Source of the DNA: Candidatus Bipolaricaulota bacterium
Lineage (GTDB): Bacteria > Bipolaricaulota > Bipolaricaulia > Bipolaricaulales > Bipolaricaulaceae
Direction of reading: 5' to 3'
DNA: 6,674 nt
Assembly (NCBI GenBank): GCA_021163465.1
Contig: JAGGWU010000053.1
Span: forward strand, 1 to 6,674
Shown here: piece after piece, positions 1 to 5,473 of the stretch
Numbering within the stretch: the stretch's first letter is position 1
Layout: every line of letters begins with the position of its first letter
The notes under the pieces: model-generated
Databases searched by the model: none
The model's input: only the letters and a program-made list of their open reading frames with translations
What the model was told of the DNA's origin: nothing
Program-made: the position numbers and the translations under genes

Positions 1-93
1 GACCTCCACCTTGGCCAGCAATACCTCCCCTTCCCCGGGGATTTCCCGCCCCTCCCCGCGGAGGACCTGGAGATGGGCCTCGATCGCCTCCAT
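1..93 (-). CDS. HicB/UPF0150-like antitoxin, C-terminal part (cut by the left edge; possible remnant)
   Basis: Thirty-one codons are visible, beginning MEAIEAHLQVLRGEGREIP and continuing to EVLLAKVEV at the window edge. This matches the end of short HicB/UPF0150 proteins, where a helix of the type N-I-x-E-A-I-E-x-x-L-x-x-L-x-x-x-G is followed by an I-P and a final acidic/valine strand. HicB proteins neutralise HicA mRNA-interferase toxins. A strong Shine-Dalgarno AGGAGG (103-108) sits 9 bases before the ATG and 6 bases before an in-frame GTG at 94-96. Similarity seems to begin about two codons before the ATG (Asn-Val), but the N-terminal beta-strand half of HicB is absent from all three minus frames upstream. 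The gene is therefore either a 5'-truncated remnant or a short protein using a new start. No HicA is visible. The family call rests on motif memory over a short stretch. Confidence 0.5.
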   Translation of the reverse strand, partial: MEAIEAHLQVLRGEGREIPGEGEVLLAKVEV

Positions 94-102
94 CACGTTA
101 TC

Positions 103-108
103 CCTCCT
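103..108 (-). promoter_or_regulatory. Ribosome binding site of the HicB-like fragment
   Basis: AGGAGG lies on the minus strand, 6 bases before GTG (94-96) and 9 bases before ATG (91-93). It is a perfect anti-16S match and the main evidence that the short HicB-like frame is translated from here and is not just a dead fragment. In the HicB frame the same bases read as two Arg codons, so the site could have arisen by chance inside an older, longer gene. Confidence 0.55.
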
Positions 109-350
109 TTGCTTCGGTTTCAGGCCGTTTGTGCTGCTTTCCACCACCTGAAAAACTGAAGGAAAGGAAGGCCGGGACAATGGCGGTCTCACAGGCGGGG
201 TTAGACACCGGCCTTGGGACCACGCACCGATCTCCCTTTGGACGATCGCGCAAATAGTGGGACAACTCTGGAACAAAGCCACAAAAGAGACAATTACACC
301 TAACCAATAACCAAAAGAAGCGGCCCAAGCTTCCCATTTCCTCAAATCGC

Positions 351-380
351 ATTTTAAAACGGCCAAGAGCTCGATGTCAA
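351..380 (-). promoter_or_regulatory. Sigma70-like promoter reading toward the HicB-like gene
   Basis: On the minus strand the -35 box TTGACA (380-375) is perfect. After an 18-base spacer comes the -10 box TAAAAT (356-351), five of six to consensus. Transcription would start near 342-344 and give a leader of about 250 bases before the HicB-like start at 93. The boxes overlap the arms and loop of a hairpin (359-391). This is the best sigma70-type promoter I found in the window, but it is a sequence match only. Confidence 0.5.
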
Positions 381-391
381 GTTTTGGCCGT
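356..391 (-). terminator. Hairpin with short T run, possible terminator of DUF763 transcription
   Basis: On the minus strand ACGGCCAA (391-384) pairs perfectly with TTGGCCGT (366-359) across a 17-base loop, and the 3' arm continues into TTTT (359-356). This resembles a weak intrinsic terminator for transcripts coming from DUF763. The loop is long, the T run is short, and the same bases form the promoter at 351-380, so either role is uncertain. Confidence 0.3.
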
Positions 392-459
392 GGCATCCGG
401 CTTTTGGTCTCCTCCTTCCCCGGAAAGGACCATCCCCCTCCAGTGTAGTGTTCTCATCC

Positions 460-497
460 CGCATCGTTCGGAACCCGTGATGCGCAACGGGTTTTGT
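460..497 (+). terminator. Two mutually exclusive hairpins, the second terminator-like on the plus strand
   Basis: CGCATC (460-465) pairs with GATGCG (479-484). AACCCGT (472-478), which lies in the loop of that first hairpin, pairs with ACGGGTT (487-493) and is followed by TT. The two stems interlock, so they form either an H-type pseudoknot or a switch between an antiterminator and a terminator ending in TTTT (492-495). No plus-strand gene or clear promoter is nearby, so a small RNA or a 3'-UTR structure on the opposite strand are both possible. Confidence 0.3.
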
Positions 498-556
498 CGG
501 CACTGGGGGAGGCGGTACGGGAGAGGGTCCGTGGCGGTTCCGGGAGCTACCGCTTG

Positions 557-616
557 TTGAGACTAAGGGGGGGCTACGAGGATATGCGGGGAACGTTCCC
601 TATTCACACGTCTCAA
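557..616. repeat. Nested inverted repeats just downstream of the DUF763 stop
   Basis: The outer arms TTGAGAC (557-563) and GTCTCAA (610-616) are perfect complements. Between them sits a perfect 12-base palindrome, GGGAACGTTCCC (589-600). The group begins 17 bases after the DUF763 stop codon on the minus strand. No T run follows, so it is not a standard intrinsic terminator. It may be a 3'-UTR fold or a protein site. Confidence 0.4.
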
Positions 617-632
617 GTTCAGTACCACAGGG

Positions 633-1718
633 TCACGGACCTGGAGGGAAAAGACGATGGAGCCGCCTCAGCGCCTCGAGCCGGTCCCGGCGACCTACCT
701 TCGCTTGAAGGATGGCTTTTCTGAGGGAGGCGATGGTCTTGTCGTAGGTGGCCCGATCCACGGGGTAGGGGGTCCCGTCTTTCCCCCCGTGAGCGTAGGC
801 GAACCGAGCCGGGTCCCGGATAGAGGCCGGTGCTCCCCAGATGAGCTCCGAGACCAACGCCAGCGCCCGCAGGGACTTCGGCCCCAGACCCGGCGTGGCC
901 AGCACCTCCTGGAAGTCCCGTGGCGCCCGCTCGTAAAGGGAAAGGAGGACCTTCCGCATCCCCCTGGGGCTTAAGTCGGCCGGGGAAACGATCCGATGAC
1001 GGTGGGGCATAACCAACGTGGGGATCCGCCGAAGCTCTTCCAGGGTCTCCTCCGGGGGCCGGGCCACGAGCTCCGGGATCGTCTCCCGGGCCGGGGCCGC
1101 TTCCCTTGCTACCAAGTTCAGGACCTCCCGGCGCTTTTCCCCCACCACCGCCTTGTGTGGTTCCTCCACGAAGCTCGAAAGCCCTTCCGAGATCCAATGG
1201 TAACGTCGGGCCATGCGGGTTGTGGGGTCCATCCCCTGCTGGACCACGCACCAACGCCCCTCCCGGTCGAAGAAGAAGACGTGGTGATAGATCTGATAGC
1301 CGTCCTGGAGACAGGCGGAATCCACCTTGGCGGTCATCCGGGAGGCGTAGATCAAGGGCTCCGGATCCAGCGCGGCCCCGCCCGCCAGCTGCGCCAGCTC
1401 ATCGGGGGTCCTCCGGGAGGTAGCCCCCTTTCCCCCGGCGGCGAAAAGGCCCAACTCGCTGCCTATGCGCTTCAGGGCTTCCTTCAGGGCCCCGCAGGTG
1501 GTCGTGGTGAGGCCGCTGGAGTGCCAGTCGAAGCCGAGAAGGCAGCCCAGGGCCTGGAACCAATAGGGATCCGACAGCCGCTCCAAGACCCCTTTGGTCC
1601 CGAAGGAATCGACCAACGCCCACAGAATGGCCTCCGAGAGGGCCGCCATTCTCCGAAAGAGCCACCGCGGTGCCTGTCCCCAATGTAGGGGGAGATCCGC
1701 CGTCCCCACACGCTTCAT
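633..1718 (-). CDS. DUF763 family protein (uncharacterised)
   Basis: The protein has 361 residues, close to the usual family size, and opens with the hallmark G-T-A-D-L-P-L-H-x-G-x-A-P-R-W-L-F at 5-21. Further family-like features are H145-H146 in a YHHVFFF strand, Q160-Q161-G162-M163-D164, P238-H239-R240-H241, a helix-hairpin-helix-like TPGLGPKSLRAL at 275-286, and AHGGKDG at 309-315 followed by PYPVDR. The helix-hairpin-helix-like segment suggests nucleic-acid contact, but no activity is established for DUF763 as far as I know. The start is fixed by the conserved N-terminus. No Shine-Dalgarno precedes it, and a promoter-like pair places transcription start about 9 bases upstream, so the mRNA may be nearly leaderless. 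It follows nadE by 153 bases on the same strand. The family call is firm; the function is unknown. Confidence 0.9.
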   Translation of the reverse strand: MKRVGTADLPLHWGQAPRWLFRRMAALSEAILWALVDSFGTKGVLERLSDPYWFQALGCLLGFDWHSSGLTTTTCGALKEALKRIGSELGLFAAGGKGATSRRTPDELAQLAGGAALDPEPLIYASRMTAKVDSACLQDGYQIYHHVFFFDREGRWCVVQQGMDPTTRMARRYHWISEGLSSFVEEPHKAVVGEKRREVLNLVAREAAPARETIPELVARPPEETLEELRRIPTLVMPHRHRIVSPADLSPRGMRKVLLSLYERAPRDFQEVLATPGLGPKSLRALALVSELIWGAPASIRDPARFAYAHGGKDGTPYPVDRATYDKTIASLRKAILQAKVGRRDRLEALRRLHRLFPPGP

Positions 1719-1733
1719 GGCGATGCCGCAGTA

Positions 1734-1761
1734 ATCATATGATCAAAGAGGCTCTACGCAA
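1734..1761 (-). promoter_or_regulatory. Candidate promoter of the DUF763 gene
   Basis: On the minus strand TTGCGT (1761-1756) and TATGAT (1739-1734, five of six to the -10 consensus) are 16 bases apart. Transcription would start near 1727, only about 9 bases before the ATG, which fits the missing Shine-Dalgarno. The -10 box lies inside a 10-base palindrome, ATCATATGAT (1734-1743). Confidence 0.4.
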
Positions 1762-1770
1762 TAACTCCAT

Positions 1771-1806
1771 CTGAGCTTCGGACATGAGCTCATGTCCCGA
1801 GCCCAG
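1771..1806. repeat. 36-base dyad with an 18-base perfect palindromic core
   Basis: The core GGACATGAGCTCATGTCC (1780-1797) is perfectly palindromic. The symmetry continues on both sides about the same centre, with 15 of 18 positions pairing over 1771-1806. It lies between nadE and DUF763. Its centre (1788.5) is about 61 bases upstream of the predicted DUF763 transcription start, a usual position for an activator dimer. No T run follows on the minus strand, so it does not look like an intrinsic terminator of nadE. An operator or cruciform is the better guess. Confidence 0.5.
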
Positions 1807-1871
1807 GGAAACCGCTGGAACACCCTCTAAAATGGCCTGAAATCTATTCAACTTTTGGGGTCCACTACGGC

Positions 1872-3521
1872 CTATATCTCTCGGAAGGAGTAGGTCAGAG
1901 GGTAACGGCGGCCAATCCCGAAGGCCTTGGGGGAAACCTTGAGGGTAGGAGGAAGTTGTTTCCTTTTGTACTCCGAACGATGAATTCGCCTGATCGTCTC
2001 CCGAACCAGGGTCTTGGGGAAGGAGCGCAGCAACCTCTGTAAGGGTAAGTTATCCACCAAGTACGCCCGCAATAGGGGATCGAGTTGGGGGTAGGGAGGG
2101 AGGTCCTGGTCGTCCCGTTGCCCGGGACGAAGCTCGGCGGTCGGGGGCCTTTCCATCACCGATCTGGGGATGAGCTCCTTTCCTGCCGATTCGTTTATCC
2201 AGCGGGCAAGCTTGTAAACCTCCTCCTTCAGGAGATCCCCGATGGGTGCTAATGCCCCCACGGTGTCGCCGTAAAGGGTATTGTAGCCCACGGCGATCTC
2301 CGATTTGTTAGCGGGGCAGAGCACGGCGTATCCCAGGGAATTGGCAAAGGCCATCAAGAGCAGCCCCCGGATCCGCGCCTGAATGTTTTCCCCCACCACC
2401 CCGGATGTATCCAAGACCCCGCTCAGGGCTTTCACAACCGAATCATAGACCTCGACAATGGAAACTTCGCTCAGTTCTACCCCCAGGTTTTCGGCAACCT
2501 TCCGTGCTCCTCTCCGGGACTCCTCCGTGGTATATGGACCGGGCAGGAAGACGGCCCGCACCCTGTCCCGGCCCAAGGCCGCAACGGCCAAGGCGAGGAC
2601 CACCGCCGAATCTATGCCCCCTGAGGTCCCCACTACCGCCCCTTTCAAGCCGTTTTTTTCGAAATAATCCTTGATCCCCAGGACGATGGCCCGATAAACC
2701 TCGGCCATCCCCTCCTCGGCCGGAGGGTCCACGGGATCTCCCGCAAGATCACAGGTAAAAATCCCTTCCGCAAAACCCGGAGCAGAGAGGAGGAAAGCCC
2801 CGTCTGGGCGTATCACGAACGAGTGGCCATCGAAAACGAGCTCGTCCTGTCCCCCCACTAGGTTGACGTACACTACAGGGGCCCCGGCCCGGATGGCCCA
2901 ACGCTTCCCCAGCCCCCACCGGATGGAGGGCTTACCCCGGAAATAGGGGGACGCGGAAACGTTCACCAGCAGGTCAACCCCGGCTTCGATCTCTTGGGCG
3001 ATAACTCCCTCCTCGTACCAGAAATCCTCACACACCGAAAGCCCCAACCTAAGCTCCTCCCATTCCAACACCGCTACCTTATCTGCGGGAACGAAGTACC
3101 TTTCCTCCTCGAAAACGTCGAAGGAAGGGAGCTTTGCCTTCGCTTGGTACCCCAGGACTTTCCTTTCGGCCAAGAGGTAAACAGCGTTGTAAAGAGCATG
3201 AGCTGCCCCGAAGGCCGCGGCCGAGGGATCGGCGCGGTTCGCGTCGCGGGAGTCACCTTCGGCGATATGCCCTACGATAACGGCGATCCCCGTGGTCTCC
3301 TCCTGCAATTTCGTAAAGGCCTCTTTGGCGGCGGCAAGGAATTCGGGACGGTAAAGGAGGTCCCTCGGGGGATAGCCCAATAGGAAAAGCTCAGGGAGGA
3401 CCAAGATGCGCGCGCCCTTTTGGCGCGCGATCTTAAGGGCCTCCTGAGCTTTACGCAGGTTTCCCGTGAAATCCCCTACTGTGGGATTGAGTTGAGCCAG
3501 GGCGAGCCTAAACTTGCTCAT
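1872..3521 (-). CDS. nadE: Glutamine-dependent NAD+ synthetase
   Basis: This 549-residue cytosolic enzyme makes NAD+ from deamido-NAD+, ATP and glutamine, the last step of NAD biosynthesis. The N-terminal nitrilase-fold glutaminase (about 1-265) shows the Glu-Lys-Cys triad: E44 in VLPELF, K128 by alignment of AKAKLP, with VFEEERYF following, and C164 in SVCEDFW. The C-terminal synthetase (about 270-549) shows the ATP pyrophosphatase P-loop SGGIDS at 300-305, ENIQARIRG at 378-386, NKSEIAVGYNTLYGD from 405, PPTAELRPGQ and a C-terminal SEYKRKQ. Both domains are complete. The motif usually written TGNKSE reads PANKSE here (403-408). A loop rich in Ala and Asp (about 89-107) looks like a small insertion. 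The ATG overlaps the GNAT stop as ATGA, with no good Shine-Dalgarno of its own, so translational coupling to GNAT is likely. Confidence 0.96.
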   Translation of the reverse strand: MSKFRLALAQLNPTVGDFTGNLRKAQEALKIARQKGARILVLPELFLLGYPPRDLLYRPEFLAAAKEAFTKLQEETTGIAVIVGHIAEGDSRDANRADPSAAAFGAAHALYNAVYLLAERKVLGYQAKAKLPSFDVFEEERYFVPADKVAVLEWEELRLGLSVCEDFWYEEGVIAQEIEAGVDLLVNVSASPYFRGKPSIRWGLGKRWAIRAGAPVVYVNLVGGQDELVFDGHSFVIRPDGAFLLSAPGFAEGIFTCDLAGDPVDPPAEEGMAEVYRAIVLGIKDYFEKNGLKGAVVGTSGGIDSAVVLALAVAALGRDRVRAVFLPGPYTTEESRRGARKVAENLGVELSEVSIVEVYDSVVKALSGVLDTSGVVGENIQARIRGLLLMAFANSLGYAVLCPANKSEIAVGYNTLYGDTVGALAPIGDLLKEEVYKLARWINESAGKELIPRSVMERPPTAELRPGQRDDQDLPPYPQLDPLLRAYLVDNLPLQRLLRSFPKTLVRETIRRIHRSEYKRKQLPPTLKVSPKAFGIGRRYPLTYSFREI

Positions 3522-4027
3522 GTTACCGGCTCATGGGAACCAAGGGGCTTGCGCATCCGGAGCCAACGCCCCCAAGATCCCACCACTTCGAAGCCCAGCT
3601 TCTTGTACCACGCGAGGGCCCGGGAGTTCCTCCGTCCCACCCACAGGGTAGCGGTGGGACAACCCCGGCGTTCCCCCAGGGCGAGGGCCCGGTCCATGAG
3701 TCTGCGCCCGATCCCTTTGTGCCGATGTTGTGGGGAGACCACGATCTCGTGGATCTCGCAAGTAGGACGATCGTCGGGGCCCCGCCACCGGGGATTGCAA
3801 GCCAGAAACCCCACGATCTCTCCATTTAATTCGGCCACAAAGAAGCCCTCGGGACATGTAGCGTAAAGCCATTCAAGGTAATCCTCGGCATCGTCGTGGC
3901 CATGTTCGGCATACTCTTCGAGGCCGCGGTATGCCTCAAGATAGAGGGGCACGAGCCGCTTGAGTTCCTCTTTCCGCACATTGCGTATACGTAAGCCCTT
4001 TAGGTCATCCCTTCCGTCGGAACCCAT
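3518..4027 (-). CDS. GNAT-family N-acetyltransferase
   Basis: This 169-residue single-domain protein should transfer an acetyl group from acetyl-CoA to an amine; the substrate cannot be told. The fold is recognisable from GFFVAELNGEIVGFLA (61-76), the strand EIHEIVVSP (91-99), the acetyl-CoA pyrophosphate loop with R102-x-x-G105-x-G107, and motif B RNSRALAWYKKLGFEVVG (133-150). It resembles RimI-like acetyltransferases, but that is similarity only. The frame stays open up to 4300, but that extension looks random and runs antisense into the divergent gene. The ATG at 4025-4027 is chosen because GAGGTG (4035-4040) lies 7 bases before it. The stop overlaps the nadE ATG by four bases, so the two genes form an operon with GNAT first. 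Confidence 0.88.
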   Translation of the reverse strand: MGSDGRDDLKGLRIRNVRKEELKRLVPLYLEAYRGLEEYAEHGHDDAEDYLEWLYATCPEGFFVAELNGEIVGFLACNPRWRGPDDRPTCEIHEIVVSPQHRHKGIGRRLMDRALALGERRGCPTATLWVGRRNSRALAWYKKLGFEVVGSWGRWLRMRKPLGSHEPVT

Positions 4028-4144
4028 ATGGGTACACCTCTCCCTTGATCCTACCGCAAGTTCCTGGTTCATTTCTAGGGCATACAGATAGTAACATTCA
4101 CCCAAATAAGAGGACAGAGGCCAGTTGGAGGTGGATGAAGCGCA
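4028..4144. promoter_or_regulatory. Divergent intergenic region between GNAT-nadE and the 442-codon gene
   Basis: These 117 bases must hold the start signals of both directions. For GNAT-nadE the minus strand shows an extended -10, TG-T-TACTAT (4096-4088), with no good -35, which would start transcription near 4081. For the plus strand, TTGATC (4045-4050) followed after 17 bases by TTCATT is only a weak match. The plus gene has GGAGGTG at 4127-4133, 11 bases before its ATG. No convincing operator repeat was seen. Confidence 0.4.
4035..4041 (-). promoter_or_regulatory. Ribosome binding site that decides the GNAT start
   Basis: AGAGGTG on the minus strand is 7 bases before the ATG at 4025-4027. 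The in-frame upstream ATG at 4070-4072 has no comparable site, which favours the 169-residue form. Confidence 0.6.
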
Positions 4145-5473
4145 ATGAGGATATGGTGGGGAGCGTTGTTTCTCTTGTGTTTTATCGCCGAAGCGGCGGA
4201 GCATGAGCCACTTCCGTTCGATTCCGCGGCGCGCGCGGTGGGAGAGGTGGCCAGGGCCTTGGGCGCTTCTAGCCGAGGCCTTTTGGAACCTTACCCCCAA
4301 GCAGCCGCCCCGTTCCTTTGGTTCTTGCGTTATCTCCCCCGGGAGTGGCGCCTCTCCCTCATCCGTTGGGGGATGTCCTTCTCATTGGGCTACCCCCTTT
4401 CCGCGTTCGATTCCTGGGATCCCCTACAGCCTTTTTCCCACTACATCGCCCGTTACCCGAAGCGGCGATATGACACCGTCGTCATCGGCGACCCTAGTGG
4501 GGGCACCGCCCACTTGGCGGCGTTGCTTGGAGCTCCCCTTCTTCCCCCAGGCTATCTTTTGGGCGTCCGCCACCGGATCGATCCCGACGACATGGACGCC
4601 TACATTGCCACCGCCGAGGTCGCCCTCCGGGGGATGCAGCGGGGGGCCGAGGTCGAGGTGATAGTCCATTACGATCCCCTCCACGACCGGGATCTCGTGA
4701 CCAACGCTGCTTTGTTCCGCGTGCGCGCCCTGGACCTCCCCGAGGCTTATCGGAACTTCATCGGGCGATACCTCAGGCCCGGAGGTACGATCGTGATCGC
4801 GGAGGACACCTATACATGGCCCCAGGCGGAGCTCTGCCCCGGGGTTTGGCTCCAAATCGGGGGGCTTGGGGGCGTATCCCCTGAGGGGTACCTCCGTTGC
4901 TTTCCTCCGCCCGGGACGCCCGAGAAGCGGCGGGAGTCGGAGTGGGGAACCCCGGAGCCCTTTGTCCTTGCGACGGAGGGGTTCGCCCGGGCACGTGGCT
5001 TCCGGGTGCTGCGTCTGGCGTTTTCGCACCCGGAGTGTTACTCCACCTTGGCATACCGGGCCTATCGCGCTGCCGGAGCACGTGAAGGATTCGCCATCCT
5101 CGACTGCTTCACCACCATGGATGCCCGTTTCTGCAAAAGGACCGGGATTGCACCGCTGCACCTTGTGTTCAATACCCGTGATTCCTTTGAGTTTGCCCTA
5201 GAGTTCTTACGAAAGGAGCACGTGGGGAAGGTTTTTCTCTTGCTGCACCCAAGTTATGCCGCACCGGAAGACCTCGTTGCACCGGAGGCGTGGGAGCAGG
5301 CCCTCGCCGCGCTCCACATTAGGGTGGAGTGGGTAGTGGATCCCCGCTTTTTTCCCGATGACCCCTTCCTTCCCTTCGCCGCAGCAGCTGCACTTTCCCG
5401 GATCGGGAAAGCCCTCTCCCTGGAAAACCCACTTCAGTTGACACCGAAATCGCTCCTTGAGCTCCTTCCCTGA
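4145..5473 (+). CDS. Uncharacterised 442-residue protein with signal-peptide-like N-terminus and methyltransferase-like motif
   Basis: I cannot name this family. Residues 1-17 look like a signal peptide: one Arg, a hydrophobic run IWWGALFLLCFIA, then A15-E16-A17 as a possible cleavage site. There is no lipobox. Residues 109-135 (YDTVVIGDPSGGTAHLAALLGAP onward) resemble a Rossmann-type strand and glycine loop. LPEAYRNFIGRYLRPGGTIVIAED (198-221) resembles the post-motif region of class I SAM methyltransferases, though the usual GxGxG motif I is not evident. Other probable conserved points are RIDPDDMDAY (144-153), YDPLHDRD (176-183), LQIGGLGG (236-243), and Cys residues at 231, 252, 298, 321 and 330. 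An in-frame stop at 4136-4138 fixes this ATG as the first possible one; GGAGGTG (4127-4133) supports it. Its end overlaps the convergent ATPase gene by 40 bases. An export signal on an enzyme of methyltransferase type would be odd, so one of the two readings may be wrong. Confidence 0.85.
   Translation: MRIWWGALFLLCFIAEAAEHEPLPFDSAARAVGEVARALGASSRGLLEPYPQAAAPFLWFLRYLPREWRLSLIRWGMSFSLGYPLSAFDSWDPLQPFSHYIARYPKRRYDTVVIGDPSGGTAHLAALLGAPLLPPGYLLGVRHRIDPDDMDAYIATAEVALRGMQRGAEVEVIVHYDPLHDRDLVTNAALFRVRALDLPEAYRNFIGRYLRPGGTIVIAEDTYTWPQAELCPGVWLQIGGLGGVSPEGYLRCFPPPGTPEKRRESEWGTPEPFVLATEGFARARGFRVLRLAFSHPECYSTLAYRAYRAAGAREGFAILDCFTTMDARFCKRTGIAPLHLVFNTRDSFEFALEFLRKEHVGKVFLLLHPSYAAPEDLVAPEAWEQALAALHIRVEWVVDPRFFPDDPFLPFAAAAALSRIGKALSLENPLQLTPKSLLELLP
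5393..5411 (-). terminator. Perfect 8-base-pair hairpin 22 bases after the ATPase stop, inside the convergent gene
   Basis: CTTTCCCG (5393-5400) pairs perfectly with CGGGAAAG (5404-5411) around a 3-base loop. It lies 22 bases past the stop of the minus-strand ATPase gene and within the coding sequence of the plus-strand gene. There is no T run in either direction, so it is at best a 3'-end stabiliser or a Rho-assisted end. A chance fold in coding DNA is possible. Confidence 0.25.

Larger units (their letters stand above)
94..632. other. Long stretch without a convincing gene; AT-richer in 240-360, rich in inverted repeats
   Basis: About 540 bases between the HicB-like start and the DUF763 stop contain no ORF I can assign. 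The minus frame 98-352 (84 codons) and the plus frame 494-724 give no recognisable protein. The stretch 240-360 is visibly richer in A and T than its surroundings, as expected for an untranslated leader. Structured elements listed separately are a minus-strand promoter (351-380), a hairpin at 356-391, alternative hairpins at 460-497 and nested inverted repeats at 557-616. A weaker minus-strand hairpin also occurs: GAAGC (333-329) pairs with GCTTC (321-317) and is followed by TTTT, so it could act as an attenuator just after the predicted transcription start. Confidence 0.6.

Noticed and set aside
98..352. Minus-strand ORF of 84 codons as a gene (for example a HicA toxin)
   Set aside because: Its ATG lies in the predicted -10 box, the protein has no HicA motif such as GSHH, and codon use does not look like its neighbours. 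A shorter 79-codon version is kept only as a possibility in the findings.
499..515. GGCACTGGGGGAGGCGG as part of a cobalamin riboswitch
   Set aside because: Only loosely like the conserved core; the B12 box and the other conserved blocks are missing and no gene follows on that strand.
619..1254. Open minus-strand frame of 211 codons inside DUF763
   Set aside because: Low-complexity Gly/Pro/Arg-rich translation in a shifted frame of a clear DUF763 gene; a GC-rich shadow.
996..1688. Open plus-strand frame of 230 codons opposite DUF763
   Set aside because: Antisense shadow of a well-supported gene with no recognisable motifs.
4145..4200. Lipoprotein signal (Cys at residue 12) in the 442-residue protein
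   Set aside because: The residues before Cys are F-L-L, which do not fit a lipobox; an ordinary signal peptide or membrane anchor fits better.
4028..4300. N-terminal extension of the GNAT frame to 260 codons
   Set aside because: Not GNAT-like, overlaps the divergent gene antisense, and a good Shine-Dalgarno marks the internal ATG at 4025-4027.
4424..5161. Open minus-strand frame of 245 codons opposite the 442-codon gene
   Set aside because: Antisense shadow; the plus-strand frame has the Shine-Dalgarno, the signal-like N-terminus and a protein-like composition.
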